NCBI RefSeq assembly: GCF_905147365.1
Contig: NC_056416.1
Coordinates: forward strand, 4,670,001-4,734,000
DNA: 64,000 nt
DNA from: Aricia agestis
Lineage: Eukaryota; Arthropoda; Insecta; Lepidoptera; Lycaenidae
Direction of reading: 5' to 3'
This document shows, piece after piece, positions 20,434-30,121 of this stretch. The position numbers and the translations under genes are program-made. A model generated the notes under the pieces. The model made no database searches, had not been told where the DNA came from, and saw only the letters and a list, made by a program, of their open reading frames with translations. How positions within the stretch are numbered: position 1 is the first letter of the stretch; each line of letters begins with the position of its first letter.

Positions 20434-21868
20434 TTTTTTTTTTTTTTTAGAAAATAAGGGGGCAAACAAGCAAACGGGTCACCTGATGGTAAGCAACTAC
20501 CGTCGCCCATGGACACTCGCAACATCAGAAGAGCTGCAGGTGCGTTGCTGGCCTTTTAAGAGGGAATACGCTCTTTTCTTGAAGGTTTGCAGGTCGTATC
20601 GGTCCGGAAATACTGCTGGTGACAGTTCATTCCAGAGTTTTACAGTGCGCGGCAGAAAGTTACGCGAAAAACGCACTGTGGAAGACTGCCACTCATCAAG
20701 GTGATGAGGATGGTATGTTTTTCGCGTGGGACGATAGCGAAAAGTTGCAGGTGGTATGATTCCAAACAATTCCTCAGAGCACTCCCCGTGATACAACCGA
20801 TAGAGGATGCAGAGTGAAGCTACATCTCGGCGTAATTCCAAGGGGTCCAAGCTGTTTGAAATACTATGGCAGTCAACAATTCGAGCGGCCCTTCGTTGGG
20901 TACGATCCAGAGGGAGCAGTTGGTATTTTGGCGCCCCTGCCCAGAGATGAGAACAATATTCCATATGAGGCCGAACCTGCGCCTTGTAGAGTTGTAGGCA
21001 TTGGTCCGGACTGAAGTACTGTCTCGCTCTGTTAAGAACACCAAGCTTCTTCGAGGCTAATTTGGCCTTACCCTCTAGATGATATCGGAACTGGATCGAT
21101 ATGTTGACGCCAAGCATCTCAATGCTAGGGGAGATGGTTAAAGATGTGCCCTCGAAACGAGAATAAACGACCATTGGTGACTTTTTAGTGGTGAACGCGC
21201 AGACCTGTGTCTTGTCGGGGTTGAATTGGACCAAGTTACGTCTACCCCATTCAGAGACCTTCTCCAATGAATTCTCCACCTTAGACACAAGTTCGTTTCG
21301 ACTCTCAGTGACATTTTGCCGAGAAATATTAGGGGAGCCGGTATATACAGCATCACCTGTACTATCATCCGCATAGCAATGAATGCCGTTGGTTTGTAAC
21401 ATGTCATTGATATGCAGTATGAATAGAGTAGGCGATAGCACACAGCCCTGAGGGACACCAGCATCAACAGACTGAGTTTCCGAGCATTCGCCGTCAACTG
21501 CGACCTTTATGCTTCTGTCTGCTAAGAAACTAGTGACCCACTTACATAATTTCTCGGGCAGCCCGTATGATGGAAGCTTTGATAGCAGCGCTTTATGCCA
21601 AACCCAATCAAAGGCCTTCGCAATGTCCAAACTAACAGCCAATGCCTCTCCCTTCGACTCAGTTGCCTGAGCCCAACGATAAGTCAGGTATGCCAAGAGA
21701 TCACCAGCCGAGCGACCCTTACGGAACCCGTATTGTTTGTCACTTAGTAATCCCTGGCCGTCCAAGTATCGAAGAAGCTGGCTATTGATAATGGATTCCA
21801 TTATCTTCGAGAAGAGAGAGGTTATAGCGATTGGTCTGTAGACTGACGTGGTGTTAAGCGTCCATAGA
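20434..21868 (-). mobile_element. LINE (CR1/Jockey-like), 5'-truncated
   Basis: The 3' end is the A-run seen as T at about 20434-20448. The 3' UTR (gacccgtttgcttgtttgcc) and the last codons match the tails of all nine short SINEs in this window. Upstream, the frame continues beyond the first ATG of the ORF through a YRPIAITSLFSKI-like motif to about 21868, where it meets an ATT microsatellite. That point is the 5' truncation typical of target-primed reverse transcription. I recall this tail as common in Lepidoptera, possibly the CR1 family called Zenon (memory only). Confidence 0.85.
20497..21801 (-). CDS. LINE reverse transcriptase, C-terminal part (partial)
   Basis: The 434-codon frame encodes most of a non-LTR reverse transcriptase that would copy LINE (and partner SINE) RNA at nicked chromosomal targets. 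Visible motifs: QYGFRKGRSAGD (residues 23-34), AVSLDIAKAFDWVWH (55-69), GVPQGCVLSP (115-124) and the catalytic YADD at 143-146. A thumb/C-terminal region follows (NPDKTQVCAFT; LGVLNRARQYF; RPHMEYCSHLW). The listed start is an internal Met; the true start and the endonuclease domain are lost by truncation. The end (SLLKGQQRTCSSSDVASVHGRR) overlaps the region shared with SINEs. No internal stop, so the copy is fairly young. Confidence 0.9.
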   Translation of the reverse strand: MESIINSQLLRYLDGQGLLSDKQYGFRKGRSAGDLLAYLTYRWAQATESKGEALAVSLDIAKAFDWVWHKALLSKLPSYGLPEKLCKWVTSFLADRSIKVAVDGECSETQSVDAGVPQGCVLSPTLFILHINDMLQTNGIHCYADDSTGDAVYTGSPNISRQNVTESRNELVSKVENSLEKVSEWGRRNLVQFNPDKTQVCAFTTKKSPMVVYSRFEGTSLTISPSIEMLGVNISIQFRYHLEGKAKLASKKLGVLNRARQYFSPDQCLQLYKAQVRPHMEYCSHLWAGAPKYQLLPLDRTQRRAARIVDCHSISNSLDPLELRRDVASLCILYRLYHGECSEELFGIIPPATFRYRPTRKTYHPHHLDEWQSSTVRFSRNFLPRTVKLWNELSPAVFPDRYDLQTFKKRAYSLLKGQQRTCSSSDVASVHGRR

Positions 21869-21884
21869 TATTATTATTATTATT

Positions 21885-22035
21885 ATTTTGTGGTACACTT
21901 CACGGAAAAACTATTACGCCTATTGATTTGTAAATTGTTCTTTAACATAGTAATTTTTATTTATATGTAGATGTGTTATCATAAGTCAGTCAAGGTGTGA
22001 CGACGAGAGCCCTCACAAAGCTCGGCTTTTAGGTA
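21885..22035 (+). repeat. Dispersed repeat, copy in inverse orientation to 24230-24545
   Basis: Shared blocks: ctattacgcctattgatttg, taacatagtaatttttattt, gatgtgttatcataagtcag, tcaaggtgtgacgac and aaagctcggctttta. All are seen in reverse complement at 24240-24365. Class unknown. Confidence 0.6.
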
Positions 22036-22137
22036 CTATAATATAATATATTAAAGTATTTTTTTTTGTTGCAGGTAATTTAAATCCAGCAATCTGAAAA
22101 TACTGACACATGGTTGACAGGTAACGCTATTATGCTA

Positions 22138-22416
22138 AGTACTCACATACGGTTTTGCTCGATAGTTTTACTGGAAATCGAGCAAAAACCACCGTGTGGA
22201 CCGCAAAACTCACAGCTCGAAGGCTCGCATCGAGCCAGTTTGAAGGCTCGAATCGAGCCGGCTTGACAAATTTTTTTACACTAGTTTTTATTATTCGTAG
22301 CTAATTTCCTTCGAACTGGAGTAAAAGTATCGAGCAATGCTGGATGTGTGGACGAAAGCCCGAGTGATTTTTACTCTACGTGATTGCTCGATCAAGTAAA
22401 ACCGTATGTGAGTACT
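22138..22416. mobile_element. TA-inserting MITE family B, copy 1, 279 bp
   Basis: The ends AGTACTCACATACGGTTTTG and AAAACCGTATGTGAGTACT are perfect inverted repeats flanked by TA (22136-22137, 22417-22418), as for Tc1/mariner-type elements. Inside are repeated CTCGAATCGAGC-like words. This copy is about 96 bp longer than the copies at 23335 and 29067 and contains a stretch (agtttttattattcgtagct) matching the TIR of the hAT MITE at 1979-2191. Confidence 0.85.
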
Positions 22417-23334
22417 TACACTAAATGAAAGTAAAGAAATTTCAATTCCTAACTTGGAAATCTATCTGCCAGCACCATCTTCTGTCCAGCAGCTGTGCTC
22501 ACTGTTCATGATATTTGGGGCTTCTCCAAGCTAGCCTATAATGAAAAGAAAAAAATATTGCTCAGTAATACACGGTTTTTCTGGGATATGACATAACTAG
22601 ACCGTTATGTTAGGAACTTTTTACGTCCAAAATGTGTCAAGAAACCACATTATTATGAGATATAAAAGATTGTGCTGTATACTATGTACCTATAGTATCA
22701 GATTTCGTTTGTAAACACAATAGAAACCATACATTCTTACAATTGAATAGCGGTAAAGCGTAAATGTAGTTGTCAAGGTAACAATCGCTAACCTTTGTAC
22801 AATAAGTAATTGGGTACAGTTGGAGTTAGTTACAATTACAAGTAATATGGTTTTAGTTGAAACTGTTATAGATAAACACACATACAGCCGAACGTATAAC
22901 CTCCTCCTTTTTGGAAGTCGGTTAAAAACGTACGTACTATATAATTCCTTAATTTCTTGTCCGAAGAAAGATTTTCTTCTTATGTAATAGATTATAGACA
23001 ATAATTAATGTACACAGTAATCATCATATTTTATGTATCGAGTTGATTAATAGATGTAATAGTTCTGAGTATCAGTCAATGTGGCATCTTTAACACATTT
23101 CTCATGTGCGGTAACGGATTTACATAACTCGGAAGTCTTTTGTCGATCGCACGTAGTAACACCGTGAAATTCAATTTTTCTTACCGCATGGTAATTATCA
23201 AACATGCAACAATATAGTTCATAGTTACTTACAAAGTTACACCGCTAGATTTTTTCCTAGAACAACTATATTATGTCGCAGTGTAGCGAGCAAAAATGCT
23301 CGCGTGGACACATAATAAATCCAGCCTTATGCTA
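22417..23334. other. No gene; fragment of AACCGACTTC repeat
   Basis: The phrase acctcctcctttttggaagtcggtt at about 22901-22925 is the reverse complement of the left end of the repeat at 8343. A 103-codon minus-strand ORF over 22690-23001 has no recognisable domain. Confidence 0.45.
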
Positions 23335-23517
23335 AGTACTCACATACGGTTTTACTCGATAGCTTTACTCCGAATCGAGTAATAATCACAGTGTGGACCG
23401 CAAAACTCACAGCTCGAATCTCTCTCATCGAGTCACCAGCCAGCTCGAAGGCTCGCACCGAAGGATTTTGCTCGACAAGATTGCTCGATCGAGTAAAACT
23501 GTACCTATGTGAGTACT
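23335..23517. mobile_element. TA-inserting MITE family B, copy 2, 183 bp
   Basis: Left end AGTACTCACATACGGTTTTA, right end CCTATGTGAGTACT, TA on both sides (23333-23334, 23518-23519). The body shares gtgtggaccgcaaaactcac with the other copies. Confidence 0.85.
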
Positions 23518-23660
23518 TAGCAAAGTGCCGCCTAACACACTGTTTGGAAAACTGACAATAAAAATTGCTCGACACTTTACACCCGCCACCTGTTATTCGG
23601 CAGAGCTCGGATCTATTTCATTGTTAAATTAGAACCTAAAAAGAAATGGTTGGACTATGT

Positions 23661-23950
23661 CAGGGGTCACCAAATGGCGGACCGCCAACCCATTGTGTGC
23701 GGACCAAGCTTGTTCGAAGATGAACTTCGTTAAAAATTAATTTCGGTCTCGACATACTGATGGGTTCATCAGTATGTCGAGACCGAAATTATTGTAGCAA
23801 CAAAAATTGACACTTTTCTCATTGATACAAATACCTTTGTAATTTCCGTAATTACATAGTATTTTGTTTATTATTTTTTTTATGTGCGGACCGTGAAGGT
23901 CATTTTATTTCTTAAAACGGACCCCGAGCGAAACTTATTGGTGATCCCTG
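23661..23950. mobile_element. hAT-type MITE (CAGGGGTCACC family), 290 bp
   Basis: The ends CAGGGGTCACCAAATGGCGG and TTGGTGATCCCTG are flanked by an exact 8-bp target duplication, GACTATGT (23653-23660, 23951-23958). Same family as 320-830. An internal palindrome with 25-bp arms (23738-23762 / 23767-23791) is absent from the other copy, so it arose later. Confidence 0.9.
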
Positions 23951-24229
23951 GACTATGTCAACCGGATCACGAGTCACGACTAAAATTGACTCGACAAAAC
24001 TCTTAGTTTATAGGTAGAGTTTACAGAAAAACTAATTAGACCTAGCTTTCAAAATTAGACCTACAATGTAGGTAGGTCTAATTTTGTAGGCCTGCGCCCT
24101 GCACTCTATGAATAACACTTTTCCGGTCGTTCGAAGATAATATCCTTTGTCATTAAGCTGCAAAAAGGAAAGAAAATATAATATACTTACTTACAACTTA
24201 CAACTATTCAACTGTCGATAATAATATTA

Positions 24230-24545
24230 TGTACTAGCTAAAAGCCGAGCTTTTTGAGGCCTCGCGTCATCACACCTTGACTGACTAATGATAACACATC
24301 TACATATATTACATATAAATAAAAATTACTATGTTAAAGCTCAAATCAATAGGCGTGATAGTTTTGTCGTAAAGTGTCGTAAGTGATAGTTTTGTCGTAA
24401 AGTGTCGTAAGTGATAGTTTTGTCGTAAAGTGTCGTAAGTGATAGTTTTGTCGTAAAGTGTCGTAAGTGATAGTTTTGTCGTAAAGTGTACAACAATATG
24501 TAAAGGTTGTGGGATATACTAGGGCTCGCTTCGCTCGAGCTACAA
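24230..24545. repeat. Dispersed repeat containing a 28-bp minisatellite
   Basis: Same family as 21885-22035. It carries ctaaaagccgagctttttga, ccttgactgactaatgataa and ttgtgggatatactaggg. Within it, 24357-24489 is a pure tandem array. Confidence 0.6.
24357..24489 (+). repeat. Minisatellite, 28 bp x 4.75, identical units
   Basis: The unit begins gatagttttgtcgtaaagtg and is 28 bp long; unit starts are at 24357, 24385, 24413, 24441 and 24469 with no differences seen. The lack of divergence indicates very recent expansion. The ORF reading through it (a YDTLRQNYHL-type repeat on minus) is a by-product. Confidence 0.92.
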
Positions 24546-24895
24546 TAATAATTGAATATGCAATTTCGAAAAGGGCACATATCTGTAAACTTAGAATGTT
24601 CAGGAACTAAAAAAAACTAAATATTTTCCAAACCATGTATTATATTCTAAAAGTAGTTATTGGGTAACATTTTGGTATTAATTTGCTTTCAAAAATGATT
24701 CAAATGATTTATTTTAATATTGATTTAAATTTGTTATTAGATATTTAATAATTGTGAGATGTGCCCTTTTCGAAATTAGGACTAATTGGGTACAATAATT
24801 GAAACAAAAAAATCATAAGAAACTTGTGTATCTTTTATTTTAAGCATCTTAAATCAAACATATTATTAAAATTAGACATGCGTAACACGCTTTTA

Positions 24896-25369
24896 TTAGA
24901 AATCTTCTTCTGCAGCTTCTCTTTCAGTAGTTGTAGGCCAATGTAAGATTTCTTCATAAAAATCTATAAATTCAGCCGGTATGTATTGCTTCACCTTTGA
25001 AATGTCTGCAATCTTTAGATGGTTTATAGGTACTTTACCACTATATGCTGAATTTGTTTGGTTAGGCAAGTTACTACAAGTACCCTTTACTTTTGAAAGA
25101 TTATATACTTCTTGAGAAATGTCACTATCTATATAGCTTTTTGCGAGTACTTCACCAGGTTTTCTTGGGTCAAAAACAAACGCGTAATAAGTCGATACTT
25201 GAAAAGTAACTTTTTGACTTTTAGGTACATTTTTTCCGGAACTTCTCACTGATAAAGGTTTGGCTTTAAAATTTATCTGAGCCCATTTCTTGAAATCTAT
25301 AATGTCTTCCGTATTGACTTTTTCAACGTTAAATTTCTCCGTGTTGGGGGGCAAAATTTTTGGGGGCAT
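24896..25369 (-). CDS. C-terminal exon of a transposon-encoded protein (unnamed family)
   Basis: 157 codons, AT-rich coding sequence ending in an acidic tail. A splice acceptor (tattatttcag) abuts the first ATG, so this is probably a terminal exon and the ATG is not necessarily a start. Visible features: FKKWAQINFK (residues 26-35), a KSQKVTFQVSTYYAFVFDP block (50-68), then KSYIDSD and IPAEFIDFYEEILHW near the end. I have seen this arrangement at the C terminus of uncharacterised proteins encoded by arthropod DNA transposons, but I cannot name the family, and no catalytic motif is present here. It lies within a TIR-bounded element, so a host gene is unlikely. Confidence 0.6.
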   Translation of the reverse strand: MPPKILPPNTEKFNVEKVNTEDIIDFKKWAQINFKAKPLSVRSSGKNVPKSQKVTFQVSTYYAFVFDPRKPGEVLAKSYIDSDISQEVYNLSKVKGTCSNLPNQTNSAYSGKVPINHLKIADISKVKQYIPAEFIDFYEEILHWPTTTEREAAEEDF

Positions 25370-25548
25370 CTGAAATAATATTGGTCAACAATAACTTAAA
25401 TCAATAAAAAAAAACAAAACAAACATGAAACTGATTAATATCATTAAAATCATTACGAACGTCGTAAAATAATCTAGGCTATCGTTTTAAATTAATACAA
25501 ATAATATGAAACTATGTGGGTACCTATATTAATAATCAATGAACTTAC

Positions 25549-25722
25549 CGGCACCTTGCTCCTGTTTGTCGTCCTGGTACTCGTCTCCCTTTGTGGTTAA
25601 TATGTGGTAAACCTTTAATTTTGGAAGTTCTGATGACAACATGTTTATAGTTCTCTTGATTTCTTACTACTCTTTTCTTTTTTTTTTTTCGGAATTTCAT
25701 TATCGGAATCAGAAGAACTCAT
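25549..25722 (-). pseudogene. N-terminal exon remnant of the same transposon protein
   Basis: On minus, an ATG at 25722 opens MSSSDSDNEIPKKKK, then a 12-A run shifts the frame. In the neighbouring frame the sequence reads VVRNQENYKHVVIRTSKIKG and continues LPHINHKGRRVPGRQTGARC, up to a good splice donor (gccg|gtaagt) at 25549. With the shifted frame the donor is in phase 2, while the downstream C-terminal exon is open in phase 0. They cannot be joined directly, which implies that middle exon(s) were deleted. Confidence 0.55.
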
Positions 25723-26116
25723 TGTGTGCGCTTATAATGTCACTAATGGCCGTGTTAATTATCCACTGTCAATACAATGACTGATGCAATATTTACTTGC
25801 ATTACAATTTACATCATACTTACTAACGAAAGAGACAGATATATTTTGCTTCAACGTTCGTATTTTTAATTCAATAAGTTCGAAAAGGGCACATCTCTGG
25901 GAGTTGTGACCTTTTCGAAATTGTTACTGTACTGACTATGACATTGCTAGTCGAAAGAATAACAGAGATGTGCTCTTTTCGATCATAATGGATGAAGGCA
26001 AGCATTTACACCACATTTATGAAAAAAAACCTATTAGGCAAAAAATGCGACATGTGCCCTTTTCGAAATTGCACATTCAATTAAAGATAGAATTATTGAT
26101 TGGGAATGCATAACGC

Positions 26117-26581
26117 TTATTAAGGTGACGCCGCGTTAAATTAAAAAACCGTGTTGGATATGTTTTAGATTGCTTGTTTTCTTAGGCCGGCCCGGCTTCT
26201 CATAGAAAAGAAGCAATGGAACAGCAAAAATAGAAAGGGCGTAAGCGACAAAATGGTTTTTGTCGCGTAATTTAATAACCATAAATACAATTTATATAAG
26301 CTATGGGCAAATTAAAGTGTACGCTTGAACCAATCTATGTACAAATTTTGGAAGCTTAAATCACTCTCCTCTGGTGGCAAAATAGGAATCCCTTTTTTTA
26401 CAGAGGTCTTTTTGATTGATAATTCTGTGTTACAAAAGTTGACCTATCGTTTTATGCTATGGGTAATTCAAAGACAAAGACATGATGAATACTGACAATG
26501 AACTTTAATTTCTTAGCTTTAGTCATTGCTGAGAAAAATCGATATCGCTACAGCCAAATTATCAAGGCGTCGCCTTAATAA
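26117..26581. mobile_element. MITE, 465 bp, TTATTAAGG ends
   Basis: The left end TTATTAAGGTGACGCC and right end GGCGTCGCCTTAATAA are inverted with one mismatch. TTA/TAA at the borders would fit a PIF/Harbinger-type TSD but cannot be separated from the TIR itself. The interior is non-coding. It lies 35 bp from the preceding transposon. Confidence 0.65.
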
Positions 26582-27055
26582 AACAATTATATAGTATGCC
26601 AACGACAGCCCAAAATTTTCTCTTACTTCTCTTATCTTGATGCCACTATAAATTTCATTTCAATTTGTTTGTTTTATTCTTATTAGCTTTCACGAATAAT
26701 AACTTTTGATCGGTATGCGGAAGTCGCAAGCTTATTATCATTCATTCAAAAGTATCGTTCATTCAAAAATACATTAATGAAACAATAAGCCCATAAGGTG
26801 ATCCACATTAGAAAGTGTTTGTTTATTGCACAATCGTTTATCAAATGATCTATATTATGTAAGTGATCTAGGTTATCATACATAATACTACTTTTATTTG
26901 CAATCATAATTATATGGTCTAATATATTTTTTTTCCATCTCTACTTTCTATGTAAAAGTTCACGTGAACACAGAACCACCTAAGAGTAGATTATTGTAAT
27001 ATTAGTAATAAATAATGGTTAGAGATAACCAGTATTTTCGAAGCCATACTATACT
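26582..27055. other. No gene seen
   Basis: AT-rich, no supportable feature. A phrase at 26951-26976 (atgtaaaagttcacgtgaacac) recurs at about 27409-27430, flanking the next repeat. Confidence 0.45.
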
Positions 27056-27400
27056 ATAATATTATAAAGCTGAAGAGTTTGTTTGTTTGAAAGCTTAGGA
27101 ACTACTGGTCTGATTTGAAAAATTATTTCATTGTTAGATAGTTCATTTATCGAGGAAGGCTATAGGCTATATATTATTAAGCTAAGACCAATTGGAGCGA
27201 AGAAACAGAGGAAATGTGGAAAAAACGGGGAAAATTAAATGAAATGGTTTATTATCTTAAGAACTGCTGGAGCAGTTTTTATGTTATTTGGCACACATGA
27301 AGAATAGACCACGTGAAGGGACATAGGCTATTTTTTTGCGAAAAAATGTACGGTTTCCGTAAAATTCCTAAATTATGCGAGCGAAGCCGCGTGGAACATC
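27056..27400. repeat. RTE-like dispersed repeat (AAGCTGAAGAGTTTG family), copy 1
   Basis: Starts aaagctgaagagtttgtttg. It contains aactactggtctgatttgaa, ggaaggctataggctatat and gcgagcgaagccgcgtggaa. The same family is at 31855, 47430-47783 and 49226-49590. Flanked by a direct repeat of ~20-50 bp (gttcacgtgaacacagaacc, 26957 and 27416), which may be a long target-site duplication. Confidence 0.6.
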
Positions 27401-27477
27401 TAATTCTATATAAAAGTTCACGTGAACACAGAACCACCTAAGAGCAGAAGATTATTGTAATAATATCAAATATGTAC

Positions 27478-27850
27478 TAGCTGTCCCGGTAAATGTTGTT
27501 TTGCCATAAAATGATTTTCCCTGTTTCCCTTTTTTTTGAAGTTTTTTCTGATTTTTCTTTTCTACAGATCTCACGGAGCCCGAGACCTTTCCAACGAATG
27601 CAAAACCGTGGAAATCGGTTCGTGCGTTCTGGAGTTATAGCGTCAGGAAGGAAAACCCGACTTATTTTTATATATTACTAGCTGTCCTGGCAAACGTTGT
27701 TTTGCCATATATATTTTTTTTTTGTATGAAAAATAGATGTTGGCCGATTCTCAGACCTACTCAACATGCTCACAAAATTTCATGAGAATCGGTCAAGCCG
27801 TTTCGGAGGAGTATGGCAACGAAAACTATGACACGAGAATTTTATATATT
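27478..27850. repeat. Two tandem copies of an ACTAGCTGTCCCGG repeat
   Basis: Unit 1 starts at about 27478 (ctagctgtcccggtaaatgt) and unit 2 at about 27679 (ctagctgtcctggcaaacgt). The second contains gattctcagacctactcaac and cgtttcggaggagtatggca. A related copy precedes the Helitron at 50403. Probably a retroelement tail; class uncertain. Confidence 0.6.
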
Positions 27851-28667
27851 AGATATTAGTAACTAATAAATAATCGTTGGTGATATGTAATTAGTATTTT
27901 AGAAGTCAATTAATCTGTTTTAGTGGTCAGAATCCCCGGTGTTCTGTACTTGATCTTACTACCATATATTATGGCGTAACGCATGACCGATCATTTTGTT
28001 TGTCCGACATTTGTTCTAAACAAATGTGTTCCGACTGCGTTTCAATTTGCATACCACGTAACTCCCATGCTTTCCTTCCTATTTTCTAATAAGCGACATT
28101 TTCTCCGTAATAAAACTTTATATCTGATAGTAAAGCTAATGATGTAAGTGATCTTCATACTTGCTGCGACGGACTGGTTCAGTTGTTCGGATTTATGTTC
28201 AGCCTATTAGTTATATGTCTGGCTGCTTTCTCTAATCTTTATGATTACTCCATTTATGTTGCTTAAAACGTCGCTTTGCGAATTGTTAGTAGTTATATGA
28301 AATATGAATGTTTTAAATCTATATATTTTGTAGATAGTTAATTTAGGTGAGGCCAGTTCGAAAAGACTGATTTTTAAACTTCCAATCTGGAGAAATTATG
28401 TGGAATTCTCTTACATCAAAATTAATGTAGACACAAAAAGAAACAAAGTATACAAGGCGCGCTGATATGAATGTTATTTTAATGTCCTTAACGTCGATAT
28501 TCGTACTGACAGACATCGACCTGCTAATTCAGGGACAGCCTTGCCTTAAGAATATTTTAAAAACAATAGCAAATTTGAAATTATATTTTATTTATGTTGA
28601 ATCTAAGTTATAAGTCTTATTACTTATTTAAGTTAGATAGGAATTTGCTTGCGCTTGTCTAAGTATC
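27851..28667. other. No gene seen
   Basis: AT-rich sequence with no family or ORF that I can support. Confidence 0.4.
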
Positions 28668-28882
28668 CATACTTAATATTATAAATACGAAATTGTGTCT
28701 ATATGTCTATCTGTCTGTTACCACTTCACGCCCAAACCACTGAACCAATTTTGCTGAAATTTGGTATGGATATACTTTGAGCCCCGGGAAAGGACTTAGG
28801 ATACTTTTTATCCCGGAAAAAAGTACGGTTCTCGCGAGATAAACGATTTTTGGCGCAACGGAGTTGCGGGCGTCATCTAGTA
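28668..28882 (-). mobile_element. RTE-like tail
   Basis: On minus: gatgacgcccgcaactccgt, cgccaaaaatcgtttatctc, cgtacttttttccgggat, ccggggctcaaagtatatcc, gcgtgaagtggtaacagaca, ending ataatattaagtatgga. Full-length form of the family. Confidence 0.75.
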
Positions 28883-29066
28883 TTTTATATATCAGGTTAT
28901 TTAGATTTAAGACCTGGTCCAGCAGCAGCTGCAATTTTAGTCTTAAATCTTGCGAAAAAAATATTTGAGAAGTGCATTTAAGTAGCAGAAAGAAGTCCAT
29001 TAAAGCCGTAATCTAAACTACTACACGCCTAAACCCTAAACCTAATAAGAGTTTGATACTCTGCTA

Positions 29067-29249
29067 AGTACTGACATACGGTTTTGCTCGATATTTTTAC
29101 TTGAAATCGAGCAATAACCACCGTGTGGACCGCCAAAACTGGCAGCTCGAAGGCTCGCTTCGAGCCGGCTCGATGGAATTAAATATGTCAAATATGTCAT
29201 TTCCTTCGATTTGGAGTAAAACTATCGAGCAAAACCGTATGTGAGTACT
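29067..29249. mobile_element. TA-inserting MITE family B, copy 3, 183 bp
   Basis: AGTACTGACATACGGTTTTG to AAAACCGTATGTGAGTACT, TA at 29065-29066 and 29250-29251. Same length as the copy at 23335-23517. Confidence 0.87.
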
Positions 29250-29251
29250 TA

Positions 29252-29811
29252 ACATTACAAACACTTTTGTAGTTATAAAAAGAAATGCTTAGAATGATTG
29301 ACACGTACGCAAATGTCGTAACGTTCGCTTTCTGTATGACCGCGCCCTTACGCCCGAGTATTCGCGCAAAAGGCTGATAAAAACTAAACGCTAAATAAAG
29401 ACGAATAGGACCGTGACTAATTAAATGAAAAACCTAAAATATTAGGCCAATGACGAAATGCTGTTGGCAACACTGTTACTGATATTGGGCTGTTAAGAAA
29501 AATAAATATCACGTAGGTTCGATGATACAGCTCCAAATCCCTAATAAAAAATACGTGTGGCACTCGAAGACTGCCGCAGTAAAGCTGCATAGCATTATTT
29601 ATCAAGTTATGCAATTTTTTCCCATACATCTAGTCGCACGCACATAAGCACCGTGCTGAAGCTGTGCCGGTCGGAGTGGGAGGTGTTAGGTTTTTTGTTA
29701 CGGAATTTCTTGATTCGGTCGCCGCGCTCAAAGACCGCGATACAGTCATGTTTTTAACTTCACTTATTTAAATAAATTACTGACTGTCACTTATTTAAAA
29801 AGATAATAAAA
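29252..29811. other. No gene seen
   Basis: Mixed composition; a 70-codon minus ORF at 29417-29629 has no recognisable feature. Confidence 0.4.
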
Positions 29812-29814
29812 TAA

Positions 29815-30118
29815 GAGCTGGCGCGCACTACGATTTTTTGTCGCGCGATTATTTTACCGACCGACCAAATTTCTAATAAAATGTCACATTACGAAACAGG
29901 CTATTTTTAGACAGAATTAAACAGGTTTAATTCTGTCTACTCTGCTATAGGTTTCATTTTCTACCGACATTTGTCTAGCGACAGATGCTGCCGCTGCTTT
30001 TCAATGGCGTAGAGCAAAAATGAAACCTATAGCGTATGTCGTAAAGTGACATTTTATTTGAATTTTTGTAGGTCGGTAAAATAAACGCGCGGTAAAAAAA
30101 CGTAGTGCGCGCCAGCTC
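29815..30118. mobile_element. PIF/Harbinger-type MITE, 304 bp
   Basis: The TIRs GAGCTGGCGCGCACTACG and CGTAGTGCGCGCCAGCTC are perfect inverses, flanked by TAA (29812-29814, 30119-30121), the 3-bp duplication expected for PIF/Harbinger. Inner arms also pair (gcgcgattattttaccgacc with ggtcggtaaaataaacgcgc; cataggtttcattt with aaatgaaacctat). A small palindrome (agacagaattaaac, spacer AG, complement) sits in the left half. Confidence 0.88.
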
Positions 30119-30121
30119 TAA

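Larger units (their letters stand above)
24550..26082 (-). mobile_element. DNA transposon with six copies of an 18-bp motif, internally deleted
   Basis: The outer inverted ends are AATTGAATATGCAATTTCGA on the left and the complement of AATTGAATGTGCAATTTCGA on the right, each continuing into aaagggcacat. The core ATTTCGAAAAGGGCACAT recurs at 24563, 24759 (inverted), 25880, 25906 (inverted, short), 25967 (inverted, one change) and 26051 (inverted). Repeated subterminal words of this type usually bind a transposase. Two protein-coding remnants on minus lie between them (25722-25549 and 25369-24896). The total of about 1.53 kb is too short for a full transposase gene. Superfamily unknown. Confidence 0.75.

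Noticed and set aside
24357..24489. Regular direct repeats that could suggest a CRISPR array
   Set aside because: Units are contiguous with no spacers between them, and the host is an animal; it is a minisatellite. The spaced 16-mers at 40331-41538 are also irregularly spaced and inside a transposon.
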